Source: Paragonimus westermani (Eukaryota > Platyhelminthes > Trematoda > Plagiorchiida > Troglotrematidae). Taken from it: a stretch of DNA of 64,000 nt. Shown one piece after another: positions 44,401-57,300 of the stretch (the stretch's first letter is position 1; each line of letters begins with the position of its first letter). The notes under the pieces were generated by a model. It did not search any database and was not told the DNA's origin. It saw only the letters and a list, made by a program, of their open reading frames with translations. Location: the NCBI GenBank assembly GCA_008508345.1, contig QNGE01003860.1, positions 1 through 64,000 of the forward strand. The letters are read 5' to 3'. The translations under genes were made by a program, and so were the position numbers.

Positions 44401-47400
44401 TCGACTGGTTCACTTTTATCACGTTTCCTCATGGTGTCTAGAACTTGGATATTACTGATGTACTCGTTACATCAACGACTGGACTGTTGTGCTTTACTTG
44501 CGAGTTAATGCTTTTAGGTCAATTGGCAAAAATATATTTTTGGCTGTCTGCTAGCACCCGTTTCCTTCCGTTTGTCAGCTTTAGTACCTTCTAGACTCAG
44601 AATTCTCGAAGGGAACTTGACAGTCTATATGCTTTCTGTCATTTTCGCCACAGTTTGCCAACTGGTCTCCATCGGATACAACTGAAGACTTGTAAGATTG
44701 ATTTCGAGTGGATTATTTGACGACAATATTTATGATTTACCCTCGAGAAATCACGGACAGTGGTAATTAATTTGGATGAGGTCGAAGTATAGTGTGTTTA
44801 TGACCACAGGTAGTTTGGTTTGAATGAATTCAAGCTATGCTCGACATCTAGCACAATAGCATTTGTACACGCAAGAGCCTTTGAGGTTGTGGTAATAAGA
44901 GTTTGGGACAACCTACTGTGCCTACAGAGTGGATATTTCCGCAATTTCATGCAGGTCATTCCTTTGATTTCCGGGAAAAGAATCATGGGCGGACTCTAAC
45001 CATCCCCAAGACGTAGTTAGGCGTGAGCCACGGTTGGCTGTGTGCAAGTGTTCCTCTGCAGTCTTTTTCCTAGAAACTCCATTTGGCCAGGCGGGAGTGG
45101 ATCAATTTGTGGGTTGATTCAGCTTTAGGGATTATCCAAAAAGGAACATTGTAGTTGAAAGGTTCATTCACGTATTCCCTACTATAAATATAAGAACATC
45201 ACATTGGTATTGCCTCTTCTGATGTTACGGTGGTATCATCCACCGTGTGATTAAAACCGTATCATTTCTAATTTGCGTAAACTTGAAAGTATCCTGGAAT
45301 ATACCATGGTACTTATGCATGACTTACGCATTTGTGCAACGGCCTATATATTCAGGATTCCTGGCTTCGTTCACACACGTGCCGTTACTCACCATCGGGA
45401 CTGTGGAAACTGATAACCATCATGAGTTCCCTATCAGAACATCGGTGCCCATTAATGGCAAATTTATGAAACCGTTTTGACACGGATTGCTAACCGCTTG
45501 CCTGATGGTATCAAACATCATGAGTTACGGTAACAAACATCTCCATGAAAAGTTGGGCACCTGCCACCTTTGTTAGCACATGAAACGATACCATAATATC
45601 TGAAACCATAACTGAATGCACTAGACCTTGCAAAGGAGCCGACCAACGGCACCCAGTCTCATCAAGAGCAAGACACAACCGTAACAGAACACGAGTCCTC
45701 CAGTTTGCTAACGTTTTGGTTATCAGGCGTCACAGTCCCCTGTGTTTGTTCAGAAACAATGTGTTGACGCTGTGAATGCCCTGATAGCCATCAATCTCGT
45801 GTTTGTCGCATTTGTGTCTTCTTGTCTAATCCACGAAACCGTGAGTTTCACCCCGTGGAGTATAAAAGTCGAAAACACTCAGTGGATGAAAACGCACACC
45901 GTTTGTCCCGCTTTTTTGCCACCTGAATTTGTTGGTCGGTGGCCAAGGATGCCTTGCTAAATCGTTACGCAAATGAATTTTACCTTTTCACATCTGCACT
46001 TAAATGCTTCCGTCTCCGATTTTAGGATGAGTAGATCAGATTTGAGTGCTAAAGAGCGACTGCTTTCGTTGGAGTGAAAATTCCCGAGCACACAGCAAGA
46101 GCGCTAGACTGAAGCGCACAACATTTTGACAGTACCAAGGGTAAACTCGTTTAATCAAGGTGTCTGTGGTACCTTCACAAGTCTTCTCCTTTCCCCAACC
46201 CGAGAGACAGCATAGGTATAGTACACACTTGACACAACGCATCGGTTCCCCACCTAGTTGGATGTAACCAGCCGAGGGTTAAGGCAACCCACATAAACGT
46301 CCCAATTTAGGCACATTTCTATCCAGACATCATTCTGTCAGTCAGCTGTGTATGCTAGAATTGAACTACCAAATTCTAAGTGAGTTCCACCAACCAGCTA
46401 GACAGAGCCGTGGTGCTTGAATCCACTGTGAATTTGGGCAACTTCGCCGGGAACCAAACCTCACCGAGAAAAAGTCCCGGCGACCAAATATAAATTTCGG
46501 ACTTCTACACGCATCCGGACCACTAGTTGCTCAGTAGAAAACTTATCAACTTCACAGTTGAAACTCAGCTAGTCATCAAGAAATTATTATCGACGTTTAG
46601 ACACCAATCACTAAAATTAGAATCTGACAAGAACAAATACCCACCTCTCTCACCTTGCTTAAACCTACTAGATCGTCATCTTGGTATGCTTCAAGTAGAT
46701 ATTCATCCAATAGATTTCAGTCCATACACACTTAACGTACAGGAATCCCTTCAACGATTCTGGACATCAACGACCGACCGGCTGTTCTTAGGTTAGATTT
46801 GTCAGGCGACTAATCTGACCGCGTTGTCTTCATTGGAGCGACAATATATCAACTCCAGTGATGTCCGAATGGTCTTTTTCCGCCCCTGTCTGCGCAGTTG
46901 GAAACAATCTTGAATAACTACCAACTCATCCGCATTATGAGAGAGGCTATCAACCGATACCACGAGAAACGCCTTCTCGCCACAAGACAAACAGCAAGAC
47001 GATGGCGCCGCAACACCATGGAGAGCAGAAACAGTAGCCACCAGCAGTCATTCCAATTTAGAAATATATAAAACAACTGTAAGCAAAAGTACGAGGCAAG
47101 AAGAAGCAGTCATATCTGGCGGACTTTGCTGGCAATAACAAAAAGTTCCCAGACATAAGGAATGCTGGAATTCAGTATTTGATAATTCGGAGGTATGCGA
47201 TGACCAGCATCCATGGAATGTTATCCCATATGGTTGTCATCTCTTTGTTCCAAGCTGTGGAACTAATCACCATGTTAATCGGTTTCCTGGAAGAACCTGC
47301 GCCCGGACCCGACTGCTTAACGCCTACCAACCTACCTCACGGGTAAACCTTTGACAGTCCTTTTGTTTTACTGAATGCTACATGCATAAAATTCATACCT

Positions 47401-50400
47401 AAGAACACCGGTTCGCGGAGGCCATATGACTTTCGTCCGGCTTCTGTTCTTCTGATGGTCACACGGTGATCTTATAATCCTTGAGTCTCATTTTCCTCCT
47501 CAGACCGGATATAATTAGAATGCCTACAATGGGAAAGAACATTTGAGTTAGTAACCACTTGCCTTAGTTCACGTTGACGTCCTCACATCTGGTTTGTTCA
47601 CTCACAAACATTAATATACATAAGGCTTTCGACTACATAACCAATGACTAATTAACAAAAACAGCCGTTACTCACGATTCACCCATCAGTTTAATTAACC
47701 ACCTAAATTCGTTTACAAATCTCGGAATTATTTTAAAAACCGATTTTCCCCCAAAAAGATGTGTTCATCAATGGGAACCTCTTTCTCCCCATTTGTTAAA
47801 ACTGACCCTGAATTAATATCACTCGCCCTCGCTTGCCCCCGACTTTGCCGTATACACACCTTTAGGTCAACTGGTTTATTTGGCATATGTGATTGATATC
47901 ACACACCATCAACTGCTTTGAGAATCACATCGACAAACAGACATGAAAATCTTCAGTATAGTTTTTCTCGAGACCATTTTGACTGTGAACCAATGGAGTT
48001 CTCAGTAAATTCACATAATGAGTCTTACTGCCAGCCTTGAAGGCCGATTCTTGGAAATCGAGGGATTCGGATGGCATTGTTCAAATTTAACAGATGATGT
48101 TCAATCAAACGTACCGTCACGGTCACCCGCATCTTTACACTTCTAATGCATCCGTCCGTTCATGTTCCTTAATTAACTCGTTGAAAGCATCATGTACACA
48201 TTCAAGAAAAGTATACCCTTTTCATGTAGTCACCGACGTGTACTGCGTCCCGACGTTCGTAACCGTTTGTCTCACACTTCAAGAGACAATGTGCACCATA
48301 AAAAATGACTGTGCTTATTCGATCAAGAACCGGCTCCTGACAGTCATCTGGTCGTCAGCGCCCCACACGGTAGGTGGTTTCAACCCTGTTAACAAGGTCA
48401 GTATCGCTGTCCTCAACACACTATCTTTTTCACTGTTTTCCATTGCTCTTGATCACGAATGCTAACATCAGCTACTTAGGTTTTGTCACATATTTCCATG
48501 CGACCCATCAAAAGAAATGATTATTCATTGTTACGCGGCACACTGAACAACACATCTTGTTTTGATGCCACCGTACGTGTTAAACCGTACACGGTCCTAC
48601 ATTGAGGAATTTGAATCCAAGACTTGTACAGCACCATACACCAAACGAATTACAAGTCAGGGATTAACTTCACATCAACCATCCGTCCATCATGCCCACA
48701 AACTTCAGCCGTTTCAACTGGCGGTCCACCACTAGTGAGGCCGTTTCCACGACACTCTCGTGGTCTCGGTAAGTCTTAACACCCTGCTATATAGTTTCAT
48801 TGTTTGCGTATTTCTCATGTCGTAGGTTTATTGCTACCGTTGTTATTCACCTTCTGATTCTATCTGACATCTACGCTAATAGAAGTTGGTGGAAGCACCA
48901 GTGCTTCCTCTACGCCAACAGCCAAGTTTCCAGTCATAACGTTCAATTAAGAAGAATCTTGTCAACAACTGCAACTGGTGATCAATCAAGAATACTTAGT
49001 GAGATGACGACAGCGTCTCTACAACCCCAAGAGAGTCGAAATCTTGCGGACAGATCCTACCATCGAGGTCATCTTATCACCTCTTCCTCCGAACCATTTG
49101 TAAAGTGACACTCAAGTTCTCAAATCCAGAAGTGGGGATAAACTTTGTTGCGGCTCTCCAAACACCCATCCATCGGTTTCTTTTGCCATAGTGGCCTCGT
49201 AATTCCCAATCTTTAGTTTTGTTACACTCGGAGGAAAAACTTTTGCGCAAGAAAAAAGTTGTTGTCGAGAAACATGTTTTTGCAATGGTCACTACTTCAT
49301 TCCTCACCACAGCCACTTCACTACTTCGCTCTCACATCAACGTTAGCAGCCTGGACTCTTACTACGGCCAAAGAAATGACCAAACTTAGCGTTGTTCAAT
49401 ACCTTCCACAATACAAATGACGATGCTTGTTTGCGATACTCTGCAACGGCAGTCACTCTACATAACCGGTTACGGAACCCAGCCATAGCTATTCCTCCAC
49501 TATACATCAAAGCGATACAACTTAAGGCTGACGCGCTGCACAAGGAAATCCGTCATTCACGTAGCCTTTCATGATCAAAAGGGAAGTTGAACGGCTGGTG
49601 TGATACCAGTCATGAAAGTTTGTACCGCACGCTCTAGTGAAGCTCCTCTACGTAGTGTGACAGGATCAGACGACACAAGAATGTGGTTGCATTGATAATT
49701 TGTAATTCGAGAAACTTTCATATACGACTTGTTGCTTAACCATTATACTTAAAGAGGATGCAACCCTTATTGCTGATATCATTTTAGACACGTACGGAAT
49801 GAAAACCATGGTCAAAATGTAGGAGGACAAAATCGCTTCCCAAGGAATACCTTAGAACACCTCCGATTTCCTCCGGTCCTGGAACCGCCTTTTCTCCTAA
49901 TTATCACAATAGCCCATTATATTCAACAACAGGGTTCTTCTGAGACGATCATCACATAAACTCCTGTGACAAAATGGTCTCTAATCAGGTGATACCTCAA
50001 ACATTTTGTGCCACATATTCACGGTTCCGTCAAAACATTCAGTGCATATATAGGAAGTATTTAGTATGCGCGTAATGCACACATATATAAATGTCAATAA
50101 GCTTTCACCTGTGATACGTTGATTCATACATGCACTATATGACGTCTGGATAATAATGCGGAATCATGCGCCGGATTTACGCAAAGTTAGTATACCTCCA
50201 CCTTGACGAATCGTGTAAATCCGAACCATGAGAGGCGTATTTTATTCCGGAGATCATCACATGATTTGTCTTAGTACTGTCATTTTCACGACCATCAAAG
50301 AAAAAGCACTGTCTTACTTGAGTCCAGACTGGACGTGTTTCTAGTTTTTATGAAAACAGAGACTAACGACGTGAACTGGCATATCTATTGTTTAAATATA

Positions 50401-51654
50401 ATGGAACATTTAGAAAGGGCCCAGTAGGATTCATACGGGTGAAATGTGGAATTGCTACTCAGTGGACTGGAAGTAGTAAGCATGGAATTCGGAAATCGGA
50501 GAAAGTACCGGCCTTCTTTTAGAGCACGATTTTCTTTAAATTTCTTCTCATAACTTTCACTAAAATTTACTGAGATAATAATCGGTGCTTGGTATTTGTT
50601 GATCTGATGTAGACACGAATACGGCAATAATCGTGGTGTGCAAAACGGATAAATATTGATCGGAAATGTTTATCGCTGGCCAGAGTAAAGCACTGCCTGA
50701 ATTAACTGATTCTGCGGAAGGGCTTCAAGTACTTCTGGAAAGTGGGCCTTAGAAACGTTTTTGTACCCAAACTGCGGAGTTTCACAACATTCTCAGAAGA
50801 GAGGCTATAATATTATTTGCTCGATTCCATGAATACACATTTTTAACCGAGAATAGCTCGAAAACTGTTTTAGTCTAAGATTCAGGCGTGAATAAGTGAC
50901 AATGCTGAATGTAAATTGCAGTTAGAATCCGTGTCTACAACCCAGTAAAAATCAGTAATTATTTGAGTGTCACTTGTGAAAGACGGTAGTCTGAATATGC
51001 TGAGCTGCTTGTCCCTTTTTATGAATGTCTATCACTGGATTGTTTAGATTCAGAAATGCTGCTTTATTGAACTTAAGTCCCCCTCAGACTCGAAACATCT
51101 ATGTAGAACAGACCTCCTTGAAAGAACTTGCGCAGAGAGACTGCTGGGCAAAATTGATCGAGGACGGTTAACGTCGTTTAGCCGACGCTAATCGGGCGTG
51201 AAGTTCTATGTCTCTCTCTGTGGATTCGAAAACCTTTGTCACTGTCTTTTAGCTGCTCTATGCCGATTGAATAATTGGCGTGTGATTAACACCAGTGATC
51301 TTTACCGGGAGTAAATTGTCAAAGTACTCAGCCGATGCAGTTCCCTTAGTAATCAGCTGGAAAGTTTCATCTATCATTGGTCATCTGCAATTTGGTACAC
51401 AACTATCGCGACCGTGGAAGTGGACGTGGGAGGTTATTACAGACAGTTATTAATCAGTTTGGTTTCCTTGGCGTGTTTGTCGCTGAGTATAACAAACCGA
51501 GCCAAAACAGCCACTAATCTCCACACCTGACTAGATAGCTATAGAGAACAGAGGATACGGTAGAACAAAACTGGACAAAGTACGCACAATCAACTCGTTG
51601 TTAATAAACATAGTGAACACAACATAATGCTAGGAGCAAATTCTTTTGCTCTAC
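41433..51654. other. Unassigned sequence (~10 kb)
   Basis: No gene can be supported. The plus frame 46527-46796 (89 residues, containing LNLLDRHLGMLQVDIHPIDF) and the minus frame 46802-47041 are the most protein-like but match no family I know. Several short B-box-like phrases resembling the tRNA T-loop (GGTTCGAATCC type) occur at about 42461-42475 (minus), 43219-43233 (plus), 43551-43569 (plus) and 46351-46370 (minus). None is part of a foldable tRNA that I could confirm. Confidence 0.4.
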
Positions 51655-51684
51655 GTTTCAACCACCACTGGTGGTCTTCCTCAG
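51655..51684 (-). ncRNA. Hammerhead-like core, probably non-functional
   Basis: On the minus strand CTGAGGA fits the CUGANGA core. It is followed by a strong stem ACCACC-AGT-GGTGGT and then GAAAC. The order CUGANGA, hairpin, GAAA is that of a hammerhead ribozyme and is also seen at the ends of Penelope-like elements. The fit is incomplete: the bases between the core and the stem leave a bulge, and no A-U closing pair plus cleavable UH with a matching helix I was found. A second hairpin (GAGCAAA / TTTGCTC) follows. I treat it as a decayed or chance motif. Confidence 0.28.
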
Positions 51685-54210
51685 GAATACTGTAATCCAT
51701 TAGTAGAGTACTACTACTTGCTTTTAATGTTGTGCTATTTTCAGCCTGTTTATCACTAACGTGTTAAACAGGACGCCCAAACTGTTTGACTTCATTCTGA
51801 CTAAATTTGGTGCAGATATCTTACTACTATCAACATGCCTTCACAAGAATGACGCTTTGTTCACGTGTTCACCCACCTACAATAAACGGTACCTCACAGA
51901 CCCTTCTTCGAATTTTACTGATAACTTCATAGTGTTATTTCATCGGTTGTCACACCACCGAGTTCGAAGCTCAATGACAAGGGCATCCACAATTCCGACC
52001 AAGTCGACCCTAAGAAAATTCTATGGTCTTCATTCCCAATTTGATGACACTGTGCCTAGGTGAATAGAGGAACGCAAGTCACGTGAGAAGGGGTAACTGG
52101 ATGAACAGCTGGTATTCGGCAAGCAGCATGCAAATGACTGATACCGAGAAGCGAACAGCTAAACAGCGTGATGTAATAACTTCAGGTAACTGAATCTCCA
52201 ATTAATGCACGAGTTCAAAAGGAAAACAAATCCACGGTGTGATCAGTGAAATTCTCATCCATAAGTCAGTTATAGCCTGACCAATCTGCCAAACGGAATA
52301 TAATAATCACCAAACTACAATACTTCACACTAGAACATGATTAGCAATTCATTCCCCTACTTTACAGCCAGTTTCTTACAAGCAATTTCTCGGTCAGAGT
52401 TCGTAATCCGTGAAATCATATAACTCTCACTCGGGTAATGCGGTATTAACCAAAGGTCAGTAGAAATCCAGTACTTCATTTCGGCTTGAGGTAGACGTCC
52501 AAAATACTAGTGACACATGTCAGTATACAAAGGTCACTCAGGTGCTATCAATGTAAGAGTTAGCCGATTGAAGCAATGCTCATGTGGGCCGCTATGAGTC
52601 CATCACGTTGAGTGGTAGATTGTTGTGGAAATTTATCGTTAGGTTTTGGAAGGATGAAAAGTAAATCGAGATGTTGAACTGTGAAACTGCTGACAAATCG
52701 TGGATTCACACCATTGGCAGGATTAGGAAACGGTCATTCTGACAACTCTTATTCTCAAACAGGACTGCGTGCTTCCCTTATAAACTGAATACATACTTTC
52801 TGAACATTCCTACAACAATACGAGCATCCTAATGGTACAGTTCAATAAAACTCAACCATATTATTCATGTACTGCGATGCACTGAAACCTTTTACTCGTA
52901 AAAAGAGGCAAAACTTCAAAGGACTGCATACTTTCAACTTTCTACACTTGCCAGCTAGAAAGGAAAAATCACGTGATCGCCTGCTAAATTAATCGTTTTG
53001 TACGGAGCGGTCTACCTGTCATCACAATGTGCACAAAAGTACACAGCATAAAGCATGTTACCGCATTTCGCACTCATTTACCTGTCAAGTTCGACAGCCA
53101 ATCGGTTAGAAAACACCTGTTGAAAGACAGAAAATGCATCATCCAAACGATGAGAGGGGTAATTCAGGGTGCATTGTTTAAAGTAGGTACTTTTTGTGAC
53201 CTAATCAAACAATGGTGCAAGGCTAAGGTTGCATCTAAAAGAAGTATCGTGATTTTACCTTTAGTTGAATGGTTTTGTTACGTAAATAGTCCTCAGCATA
53301 TGCCATGCTGACCGAAAAATTGATGTAAAACGATATTTGTTAGCATAAGTTCAGCATCTACCCCACAAGCTGAGTACATGATAGTCCGACAGATACAAGA
53401 TTCATTCGAAGCCATGGGAAATGATATTGTGTCAGTCAGTTTGGCGCTGCATGTAGCAACCAAGAAGTTGTTGATGTGCACCACCATTTGTAATTACAAT
53501 ACACTAGTGAGTTATACAGATGAGCAGCACAGCTCCAGTGTTAATGCTTCTCGTTTGCTGTAACCGTGTAAAGTTTGGCAGAAGTAAAGAAGAACATTAA
53601 AATCTTAGTTGGGACAGAGTGACAGTAATATGCAGGGTTCTAGTCTTTGAATGACTGCGCCCGTAAACACGCACATCAGCTGAATATGCAAATACCAGGA
53701 GTGAATGAAGAGGCATGCTGACACTCTCGACGTCGATCGTATAATTTAATTTTTGTGAGGATCGCTCATTCACCTAGTCACAATCATAGTGAACTCGACA
53801 CCAATTCAATGACCTCGGTAAGGTGACCGGAACAGTGGACAATCAATCGGGGTGTGTTAAGCGGGCGGGTCCTACGTGATATCCAGAACAACTCAGTGTG
53901 GACAGCTTTGGCTTTGAAAATTTACAGCGGATGTTACTTTGATTAATCGTAGCACGTGCTCAATAGCTTTCAAAAATCACTGAGGATTTGTGAATTTTGT
54001 GCGAAATTCGTTTCGATTCTTTGACTTCATTTAGGTTTTCTGTTTCAAATCCCACCCTAAGGAAACAAACTAGGCATATCAGGTGATAGCGCAGTACTTG
54101 GAATAATGTGCAACACCTTTTGCGGGAATATAGTACGTCAACTGCTGAACTTGCCAGCAGCATCCCTAGAAGAATTGGCAGGCCTATTATTCAATAATGT
54201 GCAATCAATT
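51685..54210. other. Unassigned sequence
   Basis: No recognised gene. The plus frames 51761-52063 (100 residues) and 53027-53311 (94 residues) have no known motif. Confidence 0.45.
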
Positions 54211-54345
54211 GGGTATGTACTACTGACGAGTTCTAATGAGAGCGAAACTCGTGTCTAGTGCTCCTTTACGAAAGAAGCTGCCGAGAAAGCCTATCTGAAT
54301 GCAAAGGCTGCGATCAAATGTGGGTGATGTTCAACCTAAAAGTAA
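54211..54345 (+). repeat. Hammerhead-bearing repeat, copy 2
   Basis: Same-strand relative of 32466-32600. Outside the ribozyme the best conserved block is AAAGCCTATCTGAATGCAAA then GGCTGCGATCAAA. Such short hammerhead-bearing repeats are known in trematodes as SINE-like elements, which fits the other repeats of this window. Element boundaries and the presence of an RNA polymerase III promoter could not be fixed. Confidence 0.6.
54217..54261 (+). ncRNA. Hammerhead ribozyme (type I-like)
   Basis: A self-cleaving RNA motif. Core CTGACGA is at 54223-54229 and GAAA at 54244-54247. Helix II: 54230-54234 (GTTCT) pairs with 54239-54243 (AGAGC), five pairs including one wobble, around an AATG loop. 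Helix I: 54217-54222 (GTACTA) pairs with 54256-54261 (TAGTGC), six pairs including one wobble. Helix III is short: A54247-T54254 and C54248-G54253, with a T-T mismatch where an ACACGTGT-type palindrome would pair. The cleavage position is after C54255, preceded by GT, giving the favoured GUC. All core nucleotides are present. The weak helix III, as in schistosome-type hammerheads, implies poor activity as a monomer and possibly better activity as a dimer (family knowledge; activity here is inference). Confidence 0.72.
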
Positions 54346-57300
54346 ACCAAATCCCCGACTAATAATCAGTAATAACGTACAAGTTGATTTTTATTTGTGT
54401 ATTAAGAGGAGGAAAGACGATGATCTTCTCAATTTAGATTCATGAAAATGATGTTGTTTGGAAGTGTTCAACAGTATAAAAAGGTCAGGATATACTACAT
54501 TTTCACTCAACACTATAAGACACTTATAGGTTAGCTCAGAATTCGGTAGTTCCGTGCACACTACTATTCGGTCAACCTCACCAATACAATTAATACAGAG
54601 AGTGGGGACAGCATATATATTCTGCTGTGATATACCCAGTCTCTCGGGGTAACTGTAAACATATTGATTCGGACTGAACAAGATGGAATTTAGAAACATT
54701 TTCTCAGACCAGACTGATTCCCAAACGGTACCAAATTAATACTTGACAAAACTATACAGCTTAAAACCAGGTGGAATCTGTTCACTGAAAACAGCAGTTA
54801 ACAGTTGTCAACTTTCAAAGCAACAACTAACTTGAACAGTGCAATCTAAGTCCAGTCGACAACATATGGTGATAAATCGATTGGGACATAGCCTAACACA
54901 AGACGCCATTGGATTCGTAATTAAGGAAAGTTCTACAATTGATCTGCTGAAGTGAAAGATAACCATTCGTTTGGAGTCCAGTTTATCAGGTGTGTGGGTT
55001 AGAGAAATGAGCTGCTAATTTCGTCAGAATTGTCAAAAATAACCACTTTTTCTTGAACAGTCATTTGAAACATTTTTGTCCCTGTGTGATTTTGATTGGT
55101 GTTAACTTGTCACTGTCTTTGTGTGCGGAGAAGAAAGTCTTAAATAGTACAGATTTCGCAACCACTTCGTCTAAAATGAGGAAGCTTAGGTGTCAGGAGT
55201 GAAACACTATCAATAAAAAATGACCGATTGCTCGTATGTTGTTTTGAACTTACAGGTGTTCAATCTGTCCCAAACTTATTTTAGCCATTAAAGCAGTCGT
55301 CTTTTGTGACCAGCTGTGTTTATCTGCGCATTCAACATCAGGACCTGTATGGATTGTGCGTTTGAGCTACTTTTCTAGTATACAACAATCCACTGCACCT
55401 GGAAACCCGTCCTGACCTACGCGTGTTTGAACCGTTGGCGGCAGCAGCGTTTCATCTCTAGTCAGTAGGAATACTTATCACCGGTAATTGGGAAACCTCG
55501 GGAGCGCAACCGAACCCTTCGACAAAGTTTACGTGAATCAGAGCGTGGAAGTGCCGAAGTGTTGGCAGGTTTTCTATGAGACGCCGGTGTGTATAAAGCC
55601 TAACCACATGCTGTTTCCTTTGGGCAACTGCTTGTTACGATTTTCTTCAGTGAAAAGCGCGTGTCCTCTGTTCCGACTAAAACTAAGCTTCACCGAGCAC
55701 TGAAAGATTGAAAACTGTTGAGACACTGCACCCCGTCACTCAACACGACTATTGCGTTGGTTCATGCTAATGTATGCCAACGGGTCAACTTTGGACTTGC
55801 ACAGCCTGGCACATTGTGTAATTGTGTATCTCACATACCCGCCCATTTTAGTGTGAGAAGACAGCACATTTGCCTCATGATAGTTACAGCTCTGCGAGCA
55901 ATTGTTGCAAACACTTAAACTAGGTGCGATGTTTGATTCTCGTGTCCAGACTAAGCTTGCGCTAAGGTGGATTGGTAGAATCAACAAGGGGACAGCTGTG
56001 GGTGTTGAAAAAATGACTTGGTTTAGTTACCGACACTGTGACAACACGTGAATGGCCGCAAACATCATAAGTGTTTTGCGTGTTCTGTCTTTGCTCAGCT
56101 GAGTATCAAACTGTAGCAGTGATTTTTGCATGGATGCAAACCAGCCTTTTAACGATGTATTTAGTAACTGAACATTTGAAAATTAAACTGCAGCGTGCAC
56201 TAAAAAGTCTAGCGCCTTCAGAAGTGACTGACAATTATGTTTGCAGCGGTAGGTCGCAAACAGTGCGCAGTGTTGATGAATTTGATTACTGTTCGAACGC
56301 CGATGCAACTTCAGCAGACGGCAGAATATTTGGTTTCCACCAACACATTACGTAGTGAAGAAAGCTGCTGTGAGATCTGAGGACTCACAAAAAATGCTGA
56401 GTGATTTGAACTCCGTCAGCAAACCATTTGCTGAAGTCAAACAACACAATCATAACCTTAACAAGATAACAACCTTCATGTTTTCTATTTCCACTTATCT
56501 GTCTGCTTCCCTTGAGAGCTCAGCTGCTTCTGAAGAACCTTTCCTGTCGAAGTCCAACAAAGCAAGCAGAGATGATGGTTTGTCAGCGATATGTTTTAAT
56601 CTCTGTTCATGTGTCATGCAAACATGTGGCCGAGTAATTCACTTAGTGTTTTAGACAGCAAAGAATTACTGGCTGTTGGTGAATGGCACACACAGCACCA
56701 CTACTTCAAAAATGGATAGCCAAATTTCATTCAACCTCCTGTACGGAAAATATCATTCGTGTTTAAAAGAAAGCGTAAACAAAAATAACACATTCTAGTT
56801 TGTCTGTCAATCGTTACTCACATCCAACTTTGGGTAATTTCGCGTATGTAGCTTTTCCATTCTGCCAGCGTTTGTTTTGAAATCCCGAGCCGTTCACGTA
56901 TGGCTCTTAGTCTACGGCAACAGATTTGGAAGCACTGATAGAGAGACACTAGTTCGAATCCCCAAAGAGTAGGGAATTCACACTCCAATTATGAAACTTT
57001 TACACGGTTATCGTATGACTTGAAAATAACTTTAATTAAGTAAGCGGGTAAGTCTCAAAGCCACTCACAATTGGCCCTATTTTTCTGTAGGTTGTAACCC
57101 TCTTATTGTTCTTAACTAACTTCGTATCACATTCATGTCCGTTCATTATAACTCTCCTACAACAACAAAATTTCTCTCTCTTGTCACCTATCAGTAAACT
57201 TGCAGTTGCGGTGATTCACACATTGACAGAACTTATGAGGGAGGAAGGCAAAGCACATCTTCAGATTGCTAATGCAGACAATGACGCTACGCTGATTAGC

